Positions 38,701 to 50,900 of a stretch of 64,000 nucleotides of DNA are shown here, piece by piece. The position numbers and the translations under genes were made by a program. Numbering within the stretch: the stretch's first letter is position 1; the number at the start of each line of letters is the position of its first letter. The notes beneath the pieces were generated by a model. That model saw nothing but the letters and a program-made list of their open reading frames with translations, had not been told where the DNA came from and ran no database searches. The stretch comes from Anthopleura xanthogrammica (taxonomy: Eukaryota; Cnidaria; Anthozoa; Actiniaria; Actiniidae): the NCBI GenBank assembly GCA_964019055.1, contig OZ025212.1:7459109-7523108 (forward strand), read 5' to 3'.

Positions 38701-40720
38701 CACACCTCCCCTTGGTCTCATCAATGATGTCTTCAGCTTTCTCGCGCTAGAATTGAAAGTAAATATCACAGTGCAAACACTCAAGATCCTAAACAACAAT
38801 GAACAATCAAAAAGGGGGAAGTCTGGACGTACTATAATAATGATCGTATCTATACACAATGTACACAACTGTTGTACAATGAAATGGCCCAGTAAAATCA
38901 ATAATAAAAATGGCTAGCCATGACTCATACTTCACTCGCATTTTTCTGGATGCTATCATGACTTAGGGTCAATAATGTTTTTCTAATCTTATTGAGTTTG
39001 TGGGTTTTCTTTGAGAAAATAATGCTCGACAAAAGAAGATTGAAATAAAAGGGCTCTTAGGTCTTCAAATGCATTGGATTAACCCTAAAAGATTCAATAA
39101 GCATGAGTGAAATAATCCCTAATTTGTGATTTTAGGTTGCGAATTTGTGACATTTTTGTTCCATTATCTAATTATGTACTTGGGAAACAGTGGAAGGAGA
39201 CGATTCGAGAAATAGTAGACAGACGTAAAAGATTTGAAATAGAAGGCTAAAAGACGAAGCAAAGTTGAAATTCTGTTAGAGAAGGTTTTCATCTGTACAT
39301 TTAATGAAAGTTGTTCAGGTGTCAGTAACAGATGAGAGTAGATGCATTGATTTCAAGTGACCAAAGGCCTTGCTAATCGTGCTAGCAGATCTCTAAAGTT
39401 GTGATTACGTTCAACGTTATCTCCCTAACAGTAGAATGGGGTTGAATGAGGCCATTGCCCCAAGCTATGTCAAAGAACTTTATCATGGTCTGCAGTCGCA
39501 GTCCTCTTTCGGCTTTCCACACTTAACAGATGAAAAATTCTCGTAAAGAACTCAAGAAAAACAAAGTCATAAGAGATAGGGAGGTCAAGATTAGAACAAG
39601 GAGTCGGTGGACAGACAGACAGATATATAGGACTAATATCGCTCTCGATGCCAAAAGGGGATGGTAAACTAAGTTCTATCATTTTCAGATCAACTGAATT
39701 ATCAGTATTTTGACTGAAGTTGATTGCCTTTGAAATGAGAGGACCGGGTAACATATAGATTTTATCTGGTTGAGCTACGTCAGGTCGGCGCCAAGTTGAA
39801 GATAGAAAAACCATATATATTGTGTCCTAACAGGAGAAAGTTCGACCTACCAGAATAGAGCTTTCATATGGTTTCGATAACCCGGAGGTCTGCTAAGATG
39901 TTTGTATTTAGACGCGAATGGATCTCCGGTGACAATATTGCAAATAGGCTTTGGGGATTAGCATCGAACATTTGTTGGGAATATGCGCATTGAATGGAAG
40001 ATTCTATGACTCAACTCAGCTTGTCAATAGTGCATACAGCCGTTACAGCAATTATTATTATTGACGGTGATACTGTACATCATGAATGTTGGTTAGCACA
40101 ACACCTGGTACGCATATGAAACCCGCGGATACGCTTTTAATGGAGCTAAGAAAAGAAAAGCATGTGAAGGTTTAGGATAGTGTGAGGAATCGGATCCAAG
40201 GTGGTGAATTCTCAAACTGGACCTTTTTCAATTTGATGCTCAAGGCCGCCGGTTTAGTGGCGCTTACATGATTGAATCAAGGTTGGTAAAGAACGCTAAA
40301 CCCGTGTCGCTATTCTTGGATAATGGCCGAGAATGGGCTAATATGTCGACGTACGGGTATGATCAATGGCACCAGAAAGTTGGGTTACGTAAAACGTACC
40401 GGAATATGGTTTAGGATTTGATGTCGTTATAATGGTGAACATAGTCGATGATCCGTTAGTTCACCGCTTCCGTCGCCAACTAGGCACCAGAAAACCACAT
40501 TGTGGGTTTGTACAGTTATAAGTACAGCCTGTTAGCCTTCGCCCTGAATATTTCTTTGCCAGCGGTCATGTAGTTAATGCTTTTCATCTGGCAGTGTTCG
40601 GTGATGTTTATTCTTGTTGGTTAATTTATGGCGAAGTCAAATGGTTTGGTTCTGTCATGTGAATAAAGTGACAGGGGCTACGAATACGTAAATTGTTAAA
40701 TGAATGAGTAAGTGACAGAA
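35796..40720. other. Intergenic, no gene recognised
   Basis: About 4.9 kb without an exon that I can support. A 116-codon minus-strand frame at 35935-36285 has no known domain. A GGTTCGAACC B-box-like motif at about 36273 has no convincing A box. Confidence 0.45.
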
Positions 40721-40723
40721 TGA

Positions 40724-41602
40724 ATAGATGGATGGATGGATGGATGGATGGATGGATGAATCAGGATGGATGGATGAATGATATGGATGGATGGATGGAT
40801 GGATAGATGGATGGTAGGATGGATGGATGGATGGATGGATGGATGGATGGATGGATGGATGGATGGATGGATGGATGGATGGATGAATCAGGATGGATGG
40901 ATGAATGATATGGATGGATGGATGGATGGATAGATGGATGGTAGGATGGATGGATGGATGGATGGATGGATGGATGGATGGATGGATGGATGGATGGATG
41001 GATGGATGGATGGATAGATCGATGGCCATGGATGGATAGATGGATGAATGTATGAATGGATGGATGGATGGATGGATGGATGGATGGATGGATGGATGGA
41101 TGGATGGATGGATGGATGGATGGATGGATGGATGGATGGATATGAATGGATGGATCGATGGATGGATCGATGGATCGATGGATCGATGGATCGATGGATC
41201 GATGGATATGAATGGATGGATGGATGGATGGATGGATGGATGGATGGATGGATGGATGGATGGATGGATGGATGGATGGATGGATGGAAGGATGATATGG
41301 ATGGATGGATGGATGGATAGATGGATGGTAGGATGGATGGATGGATGGATGGATGGATGGATCGATGGATATGAATGGATGGATGGATGGATGGATGGAT
41401 GGATGGATGGATGGATGGATGGATGGATGGATGGATGGATGGATGGATGGAAGGATGGATGGATGGATGGATGGATGGAAGGATGGATGGATGGATGGAT
41501 GGATGGTAGGATGGATGGATAGACGGATGGATGGAAGGATGGATGGATAGATCGATGGCCATGGATGGATGGATGGATGGATGGATGGATGGATGGATGG
41601 TT
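40724..41602. repeat. GGAT tetranucleotide microsatellite, about 880 bp
   Basis: Mostly perfect (atgg)n with single-base interruptions (tagatgg, tcgatgg, tatgaatgg, ggtagg, gaaggatg). A segment beginning gaatcaggatgg repeats at 40758 and 40885, and a shorter relative occurs near 41290, showing secondary tandem duplication. Long overlapping frames translate to His-Pro-Ser-Ile repeats on the minus strand and Met-Asp-Gly-Trp repeats on the plus strand; these are repeat artefacts. Confidence 0.97.
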
Positions 41603-43100
41603 GAATCCTACATATCAATATAAGAATAAAAGGATTTAATGATCGATGATAGAACAGCGTAAGAACTGAACACGCCTGTACTTATGGCGACATTACTAGA
41701 CGCCCAGCCAACTTCCGCAACTAGTAACTAATAAAACAACCAGTAAAGTGAATAATTTTTGAGGAATTCAGTTTACAAGCTTAAATACATTTCGGTTTGT
41801 TAGGGTGCACTTAGGAGGTACGATATACTATATATATACATGTATTATTATGTCCAAAACAGATTTTTCACAAGTACATGTTAAATAACTTTGTGCGCAT
41901 GCGCAGGTCATGTCCAAAAACAAAAAAACGAAATATCCCTTTAATCTATCAAGACTTGAAGACTAGTGTCCTTGGTATGGCAGCTATTTTTCTGTTAGAT
42001 CAATGACGTTTACACTGAGTTTAAAATGCTTCGAGCGCATTCCAAATTCGATTGCATGTTGTGGAACTTGAGTCGCAACCCCAACCAAGGCTGCAAGAGG
42101 AAGCGTAGTCCGTCCAGCCAGACGAGAAGCAGACTACAGCTTTCGTTCAAACGATTAGGATTAAAACAGCGGATTAAAAATCATGCAATAAAAATATGTA
42201 AAAACTGCGAAATTAATTTTAGCCTATTACAACTTGAAAATCTAATTAGTTAAATAGTTTAGAAGGGTCAGCTAGCCTTTTATGGTGTTATGGGGGATGA
42301 AAAATGTTATCAATTATATATCCTGATCCCTTTACTTTGAACATTATTTGCCGTTAAATATATGGTTTATTAATCATTTTTCCTTCAGTTGAATTTTTGC
42401 TGCTTTTTACTTTTTGTTCCTTTTATCTTTTGGAAAAATACGGATTGTATGCCGTTTTCGTGAAGGTAGGGTGACTCAATTTGCTTCGTGTGTGTGTGTG
42501 TTCCCTTGGGGATTATATTAAAAGACTTAATTGTTCCTAGCGTCAGGGTCGCACTGCCTGCACATAAGTGGGGCATAAGTTAAACTTGTCGCCTTCCTTA
42601 CTGACCTCTCTTCTTTTTTCCACACACAATCTCTAGCAAACTACCTTTTTTTCGTAGATCTGTCCCCTGAGCAACATAATACGTTAATATAGATTCAATT
42701 GATTAGGGTATTGAGTTCTTAGCGAAGGCGCAAGTTTCATATTGATTTAGCCAGATCAATGACACTACAGATAAGCTTTTTTCCATGCAAATACTATACA
42801 TATGATTGTACCAAACGATAACCATCCCTTTCCGCGCTATCAGTACTAACGGATACCTTCCCCGCATTTCAGTTGCATACCTCAAGGAAGTGATTTCCAG
42901 ATAAGGTAGCTAACAGAAGTGTGGAATGTCGGTGAAGAAATCAACTCGTGTCGAAAGCATTCAAAACCGCTGTCATTTCATAATCATATCAATGTTCGGT
43001 CAAAGCGATATGGGAAGTCATTGGTTCATTTGATAAATTGATATAATCTGTTTGCCTCGCCTTCCTACCCGGTGGAGGGAAGTTAAGGTGAAGTGTATAG
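41603..43100. other. Intergenic, no gene recognised
   Basis: AT-rich sequence. A gcgcatgcgca NRF-1-like palindrome lies at about 41895 and a (gt)6 run at about 42489. Confidence 0.4.
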
Positions 43101-43104
43101 GATG

Positions 43105-43345
43105 TCATTGAAGGTGCGCTATTGCTGGGCAACTGCGCACGGAAGGAGGGGTGGGGGACTCCCGGTGGGAAGGGAGAAATTGAGATAAGAAGGGGCGATG
43201 CTATCAGAGGCGCGACCTTTAGTCAACTGCGCATGCGCAAGGAAGAGGGGATGGGTGGTAGGGGGATGTAAAACAAATAGGGGATACCGTGTCGAAGGCG
43301 CAATACTACTAGACAACGCACGAGTAAGAGATGGGTATATAGGAA
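43105..43345. repeat. Three diverged tandem copies of a roughly 90-96-bp unit
   Basis: Copies start near 43109 (gaaggtgcgctattgctggg), 43205 (agaggcgcgacctttagtca) and 43293 (gaaggcgcaatactactaga). Each continues into a caactgcgca- or caacgcac-like motif and a GA/GGGG-rich stretch. The middle copy contains the perfect palindrome tgcgcatgcgca, a consensus NRF-1 site. Confidence 0.65.
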
Positions 43346-43980
43346 GGGGTCGTGTACATGTTTGGGTTTGGCGGTAACCTTACCGCATGTCAAACCAACA
43401 CCTCCGCCTACCTAAATAAGGCGTCGTCTTCTTTAGCGAGACGGTCTAGAGATTACAAAGGAGTTTTTCAAGGAATTTAAATGAGATTCTTGTCTATCTT
43501 CTTTAAATTTCCTCTGTAAATCCAGACAATAGAGATGTAAAAAAATTCATCAAATCTCGGGGTAGACTTGCCCCAAGCCGATCGACCTCTCTAGATCTCA
43601 TCTGAGACTATACGACAGAGTCACGAGCGTATAGGAAGTGCATGCAAAAAAATTAAAGAAGCGACCACCAAAGTCGTGATAAGTCCAGCGTAAAGGTCCA
43701 GCACGTGTAATCCTGTTGGACTGCCTGTACTTTATTCAGCGCTTTATTCAAGGTTTGGTAGACTTGAAAAACTTAAGGACTAAACAAACGATTACTACCT
43801 CCCTCATAGCAAATGGAAATATTTCCAAATCTCCGACAAATCAGAGACCTCCCAGTCTACCCTTAATCCTTAAATACCTCTTCCTTCAATAAGCAATTAA
43901 AAGCTAGACCACCTTCTGTCCTACCAACGTCTGTAATTATTCTTAACTTTTATAGTATCTCAATTCAATATTTAATAGAA

Positions 43981-44184
43981 CATTTCACAGTTGTCGTCGA
44001 TCAACCTCAGCCTCGATAGCGTGTAATTTATTCTTTAGAATTTGACTAAAGCCCGTGGAAGTTTTAAGTGTTTCAATTGTTTGATAATGTCAGTACATTC
44101 CTTAAATTACCGTGAGCTGTAGTCTTCTAAAGAATGTATTACACACTATCGAGGCTGAGGTTGATCGACGACAACCGTGAAATG
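43981..44184. mobile_element. Inverted-repeat element, 60-bp arms
   Basis: The left arm 43981-44040 (catttcacagttgtcgtcga and onward to ttctttagaa) is matched by an inverted right arm 44125-44184 (ttctaaagaatgtattacac and onward to accgtgaaatg) with about four mismatches. An 84-bp spacer separates them. It has no coding capacity and I found no convincing target duplication. Confidence 0.8.
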
Positions 44185-44263
44185 GTCTGTTATCTTCATA
44201 TACAATTTACTATATTTTTTCCGCTTTTTGCATATGTCGGGTTTACATTTATACACGTGTTGT

Positions 44264-44283
44264 TTTTTTTTTTTTTTTTTTTT
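44264..44283. repeat. Poly-T run
   Basis: About 20 consecutive thymines, a possible retroelement tail in minus orientation or a simple slippage tract. Confidence 0.8.
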
Positions 44284-44595
44284 GTATTATTACCTGCTAC
44301 GTGTATACCCGTTTATTTCTTAGCAACACAAAAAGGCTGGGGGCTAACTAGTAAACGAAAGTGAATTTAGCCCTCAATCTCAAATATCAACTTAGTTTTT
44401 CTATTTTTGTTATAGTAACCAATTTTCTTATTACTTTGTAATTCTATGAAATAAAATCATGTAATAATTCTTATAACGAGTAAAATACATTATTATTATT
44501 GTTATTGACATTTTATTAGGTTCTTTGAAATTTTTGATACAACTTTGCGGGCTACTGGCCTAAGCTAAGTTGTGATTAATTACATCTTACTTAAT

Positions 44596-44615
44596 TATTA
44601 CTATTAATATTATTA

Positions 44616-44705
<90 letters not shown>
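44596..44705. repeat. ATT trinucleotide microsatellite
   Basis: Imperfect then perfect (att)n of roughly 27 perfect units. The minus-strand poly-Asn frame is an artefact. Confidence 0.95.
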
Positions 44706-44709
<4 letters not shown>

Positions 44710-44976
44710 CGAACATAGGCATACGCAAGTTTTGGTATGCCTGTGTTTTGTGTGAACTTTGTTTTGGGCGTCCTGTGGTTTTTACGCGGAACGCCTGTTG
44801 ATAATTGCTGTTCATACAGACATTGGAATGATTGATGCGTTACGTAACTTTGTAGTAATACTTCTTCATCTGAATATGCTGTAGTTACACTAAGAGTTTA
44901 CATCTGGTCCATATTGCACCTTATCTTTCTCGTAAGTCTTTGCAGCTCTTCATTATTTGGATCTCTACTTTGAAGC

Positions 44977-47900
44977 ATGTTTCGCTTGATATCTTCGACT
45001 CAAGGAGTCTGCAATGGCGGGCATTTGAGTTTACGTCTTGCAGCCATCACTCGTCCAAATGTTAGGCCTTATTTTCCATGCTTCAGATATTATTCCTTCA
45101 CAAGAACATATCTTATCAACTGTTCCAAGTTTAAAACTTCTTTTAGAGTTTTTAGTAATGTTGGTCGAGGGTTTCCAGCTGTTAGGATTAATTCTAGATT
45201 TTTTAGCAATATTCAAAAAGAAATTGTTTCAAAAAATGGCAAAAATGCTAATGGTTCTGTGAAAAAGACACTGAAAAAGCCTGATGCATACAGACTACTG
45301 TCCCTAGGCAAGCCAGAGACTGTACATCTTATGGGTAAGTTAGGTGCATTGATGCAGTCAATTGTCATGTCAAGTTAAATCATCTTTATTGATATATTCT
45401 TTAGCTGCTAAAATACAGTAGAGCAGATTTTGTATGGTTATAAAAGCTCAAGGATATAATCCTGATTACCGTGCTTGGCAGAGGTTTCCTAATTTCTCTC
45501 CTCTAACGTGAAGGAATTAGGAAACCTCTGCAAGGATCTGGTCGATATTCTGTCCAGCATGCACAAAAATGCAGTTGCATCACAATCAGAACGTCGCTTC
45601 TGGTGAAGTGGCAATGCAGACTCAGACCATACCAGTGAGTAAAATCACCAGGCTCGTTAATAGTCCGTGGCTATTTTATATCATGACATGCGTGAAAATT
45701 CAAACTGGTTTTCACAGGTTTAAAACCAGTTCTGAGTTAATTTATTCATCCAGAGTTTTGGACGGCTTCAAGCAGACCAGTGCCGAGGTTTCCTTTCCTT
45801 CTCGCTAGAGGAAAGAAATTAGCAAAAACCCCTGCCAAGAAGGGTAAATCCTGATAGGATGTACTGTGCCTTTTCTTATGACGTGTTCTATTTGATTGGT
45901 CGGGGAGTGCATGTATATGTACTTAATACAAATTTTTTCGTTTTTTTTTTTTGTAGCTGCTGTTGGTTTGTTAATAGTATCATCTGCCGTCACCATGTCT
46001 GTTCCATTTTGCATTGGAAAAATCATTGACATTATTTACACAGCAAGCAAAGACCCTGAACAGACGATGAAACTGATGTCAAATATTTGCAAGATTCTTT
46101 TTGCAGTGTTTTTGGTTGGTGGAGTGGCTAATTTTGGTAGAGTTTATCTTATTCAGATGGCAGGTGTGTGACAGTGATAACAGGGGCAATTCTAGGACTT
46201 TTACTAAGGAGTGGGGCAGGGCTGAAGTATATAATGGTGAAGTTTGGTACTGGGCTACCTGTGTAGTGTATATTTCCACAAAAGGTGGGCCCCTTGGCTG
46301 ACTCACAACACCTCCAATAAATCTAATCAACTCTCCATAAATCCTGTCATCTCTGCATGACGCTGCAAATGCAAGATGGAAGCAAGATATATAGAGTATT
46401 ATTGTTTATCTTTTGATAGCTAATAGGTTTCCATTCTCAGCCTGCTATTCTTTGTTTCTTATTTTCTCATTCTATATTTGGGATCCTTGTGGCAAGCAAT
46501 TAGTACAGGAGAAAAGGATGTGAATGCCACAGCTCTCCCTTTTCTCATACATTTTCATGAAACTTGGCTCTGTGACCCAATGTAAATTGGTTCTAAGGCA
46601 CCCTTGATCAGCTCCCTGCCACAGGTAGCCACCAAAAATAAGAACACAGCGATGGCGGAAGCTGAAAATCATTGGGGGGGGGGTCACTACAATTATATTT
46701 TTTTTACAAAATATGAAATACAAATTGCCTTTGAAAATATTTATGATTTATAGTTTATGATTTAACCAAACCACAATTTTGAAAAAAAATAAGTGGAGGG
46801 CCTATGTCCCCCAGCCCCCCCACTTCTGCCGCCCCTGGAACATGTCTACAGATGAGGAATAATTGAATCATTGTATGTATATGAAATTTGAAATTGGATA
46901 TGGTACTCCTACGTATACTAACTTATAAAAGTTTTATTTTAGGACAAAGGATTGTCAAAAGACTTCGACACAAACTCTTTAGCTCAATTATGGTACAAGA
47001 AACAGCATTTTTTGATCGCAACAAGACAGGTGAACTGATTAACCGCCTGTCAGCTGACACTGTCCTTGTTGGCAAAGCTGTGACTGATAATGTTTCCGAT
47101 GGACTTAGAGCGACTGCACAAGCTATTGCTGGGGTTTCTATGATGGTGAGTACTGTAGATCAACTCTGATTTAAGTTTGAGTTGTATAATTATTTTTTAT
47201 CATATAAAACAGCAACTCTAAGCTCACATGTTGGTTTTGAAAAGATTGGAAAACCAGAGTAGCTGGAGAAAAAATCTTGTGACAAGGATTTATATAACAA
47301 AAAAGTCTATTAAATTTTAATCATAAATTTTTGTTCATAAACTTTATTGTTTGTTAACTATTCATGATAAAACATAAAAATCTTATCTTCCAGGTATATG
47401 TGTCACCCAAATTAGCTAGTTTAGTTCTATTGATAGTGCCAACTATTGCAATAGGAGCTGTAATGTATGGAAGGTTTTTAAAAACCATCACAAGGAAGGT
47501 GCAGGATTCCCTGGCTGATGCAACACAGGTACAAACTTATTTACCTTTTCTTGATTCTTTTGACCATTGAATGGATTTTATGGAGAGCTTTAGATTTATT
47601 ATATGAAGCTGGTCAGGATTAAATACTGGAGCAATCTGATCATGAATCACTTGACTTTGTATCTTCAAAATATTACAACCACCTGGCCACACCCATGGCC
47701 AGCAAGGCTGCAAATAATTTTTTTATAAGCAGATCATTTTTCAGGCCAGCTAGGCATTATTTGACCTGACAAAACCCAAGCATGGATGCATAGTCAAATG
47801 TCAAGCCAAGGCGAATCATTTAACAGTGAAGTGGACATTAACTGGACATTTATTCGAGACTGGCACTAATTTAAGGCCTTGTCTGAAAGTGAAGCAATTT

Positions 47901-50900
47901 TGGCCTAAAGGCTTTTTTGTCTTAATTTTTGCCCAAAATTGCCTCATTTTAAATCAATCATGACATTTCATACTGAAACTCATATTTGAAAATGTGTTGT
48001 ACTGTGTAGACATCACTGAGATTTGGTAGCCTCAATGCTTGCTATTGGGCTACCTATGGTTTTCTTTAGCAATGTTAAAATAATTTAATGTTGAGAGATC
48101 CAAAAATCTCCATTTTTTAATAGTAACATTTGATGTAATAATTTTAGGTTGCAGAAGAGAGGATTTCAAACATTAGAATAGTTAGAGCTTTTGGTCAAGA
48201 AAACAAAGAAATCCAAAGGTAATATTTGCAATGATCTAAGGAGCTGTAATCTTAACCCCTTCCCTCAAATCCCATATATAATACATCCAAGGATTTTTGC
48301 ATGAGGTACCTTTGAATGTATATATGTGTCTTGGGTATTCGCAATCACTTCATGCTCTGGTCTTTCATGATCAAAAACAATTGCGGTTGTTGAGGAGAGT
48401 TTAAATTGTGCCTATAACAAAATACTGCTAAATTTTGTTTTTAAGTGCCAGTTTTTTTTAATTTTCAAAATGGTCAAAATCCAAAAACCTTCTCAAGAAC
48501 CCTGGGAGGGAATTTCGAAGGGGTTAAGCTGAATTGCTGTCATTTTAAACCCATGCATAACAATAGTTAAGTTTAAGTATTTGTAAGCTCTTCTTTTGTA
48601 CTTAGTTTATGCTGTAGCATTGTTCCTGCAATTAAAAAATTGTTGCAGAATTTTTAAAATAAAATATTGAGTTTACATATTGTTAGTAATAGTCCACCAC
48701 TGTTTTGACAGATTACAAAGAGATATGCAAACAGGAAATTCATACTTTTGCACTTTTGCTTTGATTTTAGTCAAGAATGGAATGAGGTTGGGCAGGAAGC
48801 TTTGTAGGGTCTGTAAAAATACAGACTCCTTTTTCCATCACACGTAGAAGATTATGTTTAGACGGAAACTTGAAGGCCTGTTTACAGACAGGAAATAACA
48901 ATAATTGTTATTGTTAAGTGTTTTGTCTTCTGTTCTAGGTATGGTGAAAAGATTGAACATGTTCTCAGCTTGTCAATGAAGGAAACATTAGCAAGGGCTG
49001 TGTTTTTTGGCTTCGTAAGTAAAATGATTTAGTAAAGTAAACAAAGAATGCCCAGCTGGAGAAGTTGTCAAAATAACAATTTGCTATTAACAACAGATGA
49101 GGCAGCTACCTAAAACATTACATGACAGCACAACATGATGTTAGCACTTGAACTTTAACTTGAACTTGAAGGAGCTGGATTCTCATACCACATAACTTAG
49201 CTAGCAATGCTAAGTTTATCAAAGCTGGAGTACGTGCTCTGAATAGTATATTGGATAATAATGTGAGATGGATAATGGATATGTACTGTAGGATGGTGTT
49301 GATAACGACAGTCAATTTTTAGAATGACAAAATTATGATTGCACTGTGAACATGCATATGATGATGATGATGGTGTTGATGATGATGATGATGATGATGA
49401 TTATAAATGATGATGATGATGATGGCTAATTATATGATCGTGATGACATTGCATGACAAGGGTAATGATGTTATTCTGAGTTGGCAACAATAACACACAA
49501 TGGTGTGTAATGCTAATGCATCGCCCTTAATCAATGTGACCCAGATTCAAGTCCTGCTCAGTGCTTCGAGGGTTTTTCTCTGAGTTCTCCAGTTTTCCTC
49601 CCTCCTCAAAAATCAATGAGGTTTAAATTCCAATTTCAATTCGATCCCAGGCTTCAGGATAATTGGAACTTAGCTCTGTTTTGAGTGCCCCATGCTGTGA
49701 TACAACAACCAAAGCTTAATCTAAAGACATTAATCTAGCAACAATATTTTTTCCTGTATTTTTTAGACTGGTTTTTCTGGTAACTGTGTAGTCCTTACTG
49801 TTCTATATGCTGGTGGATTAATGATGACAGATGCACAAATCTCTGTTGGTGATCTCACCTCTTTTCTCCTCTACACTGGCTTTGTAGGAATCTCTGTTGG
49901 AGGTAAGAAAAATGTTTAGTTTATTTAGAGTAGATTTGAAGGAAATTCCACATGCTATGGAATCTAATCCTGTGGGATAGGCCATTTGCAGGATATAATC
50001 ACATGATTGTTACTGGATGGCTAAAAAATTGGGACTTAATTCCTTTATTTAAAGAACTTTAATTTGCTGTCTTACTAATGTCATATTCAAAACCTTTTCC
50101 AAAATACTTTTCCCATTTGATTTCGAGATACAAAGCAATTTAAAGTTTGTTTACCTTCCATCAGAGCCTTCCCCAAGGGACCTTGGGCTGAATTGATTTG
50201 TTATCAAAGTGATATATCAGCACATGACTGTTTGATGCAAATGATCTATTGTAATAGACAAGTAGATTTTTAATGTGGGTCAAATTTGGGCCCCATTTTT
50301 TGTCAACCCTTGTCAACCATGCAAAGTTAAGTAAGCCTTGGGACAAAATTTTCTTCTTTGCATAAAATGCACAGTTTCTGTGTTACCCCTGCCACGTGTC
50401 CAGGTATTAGGGAGGGGGTGGCATTAAAATCCTATCAATTGTGTGATTCCAAAAAATATCCATACAGGGGTCCCACCGCAGAGGATATAATTTCGAAAAA
50501 GAATCTCCCCACTCTCTCTCCCCGGAAGTTTTTTATCTGACCCCCACCCTCTGGAAATTTTTTATTTCCTCCATGGTGGGGTATGGAAATTTTTTGGAAC
50601 CACCAATTTTCTAATTTTCTGCCAAATGAGTTTCCTTATTAGTACTTCTACATAGTACACTAGTATAGGCTGTCAGTCTTTTCATCTCATACCATCCAGT
50701 TCTAGCCTCCTGCACAGCCACTGTGAGACGCTTCTGGTTCCCGTCATTCCCCCACTAGCATCTGCTCCAACTAGTGGGGGAATGACTGGAACCGGAAGCG
50801 CCTCACAGCAGCTGCGCAGGAGGCTATCCAGTTCAGGCCCAAGGGTGTCCTTCAGATTTTTGTTACTTTCTCATGGGATTTTAATGATACTTCTTACACT

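Noticed and set aside
40655..41618. Long frames of up to 285 codons encoding HPSI repeats and the antisense MDGW repeats
   Set aside because: Both strands and several frames are open only because the GGAT tetranucleotide contains no stop codon; there are no flanking domains or splice sites.
44591..44815. Poly-Asn frame on the minus strand
   Set aside because: Translation of an ATT microsatellite.
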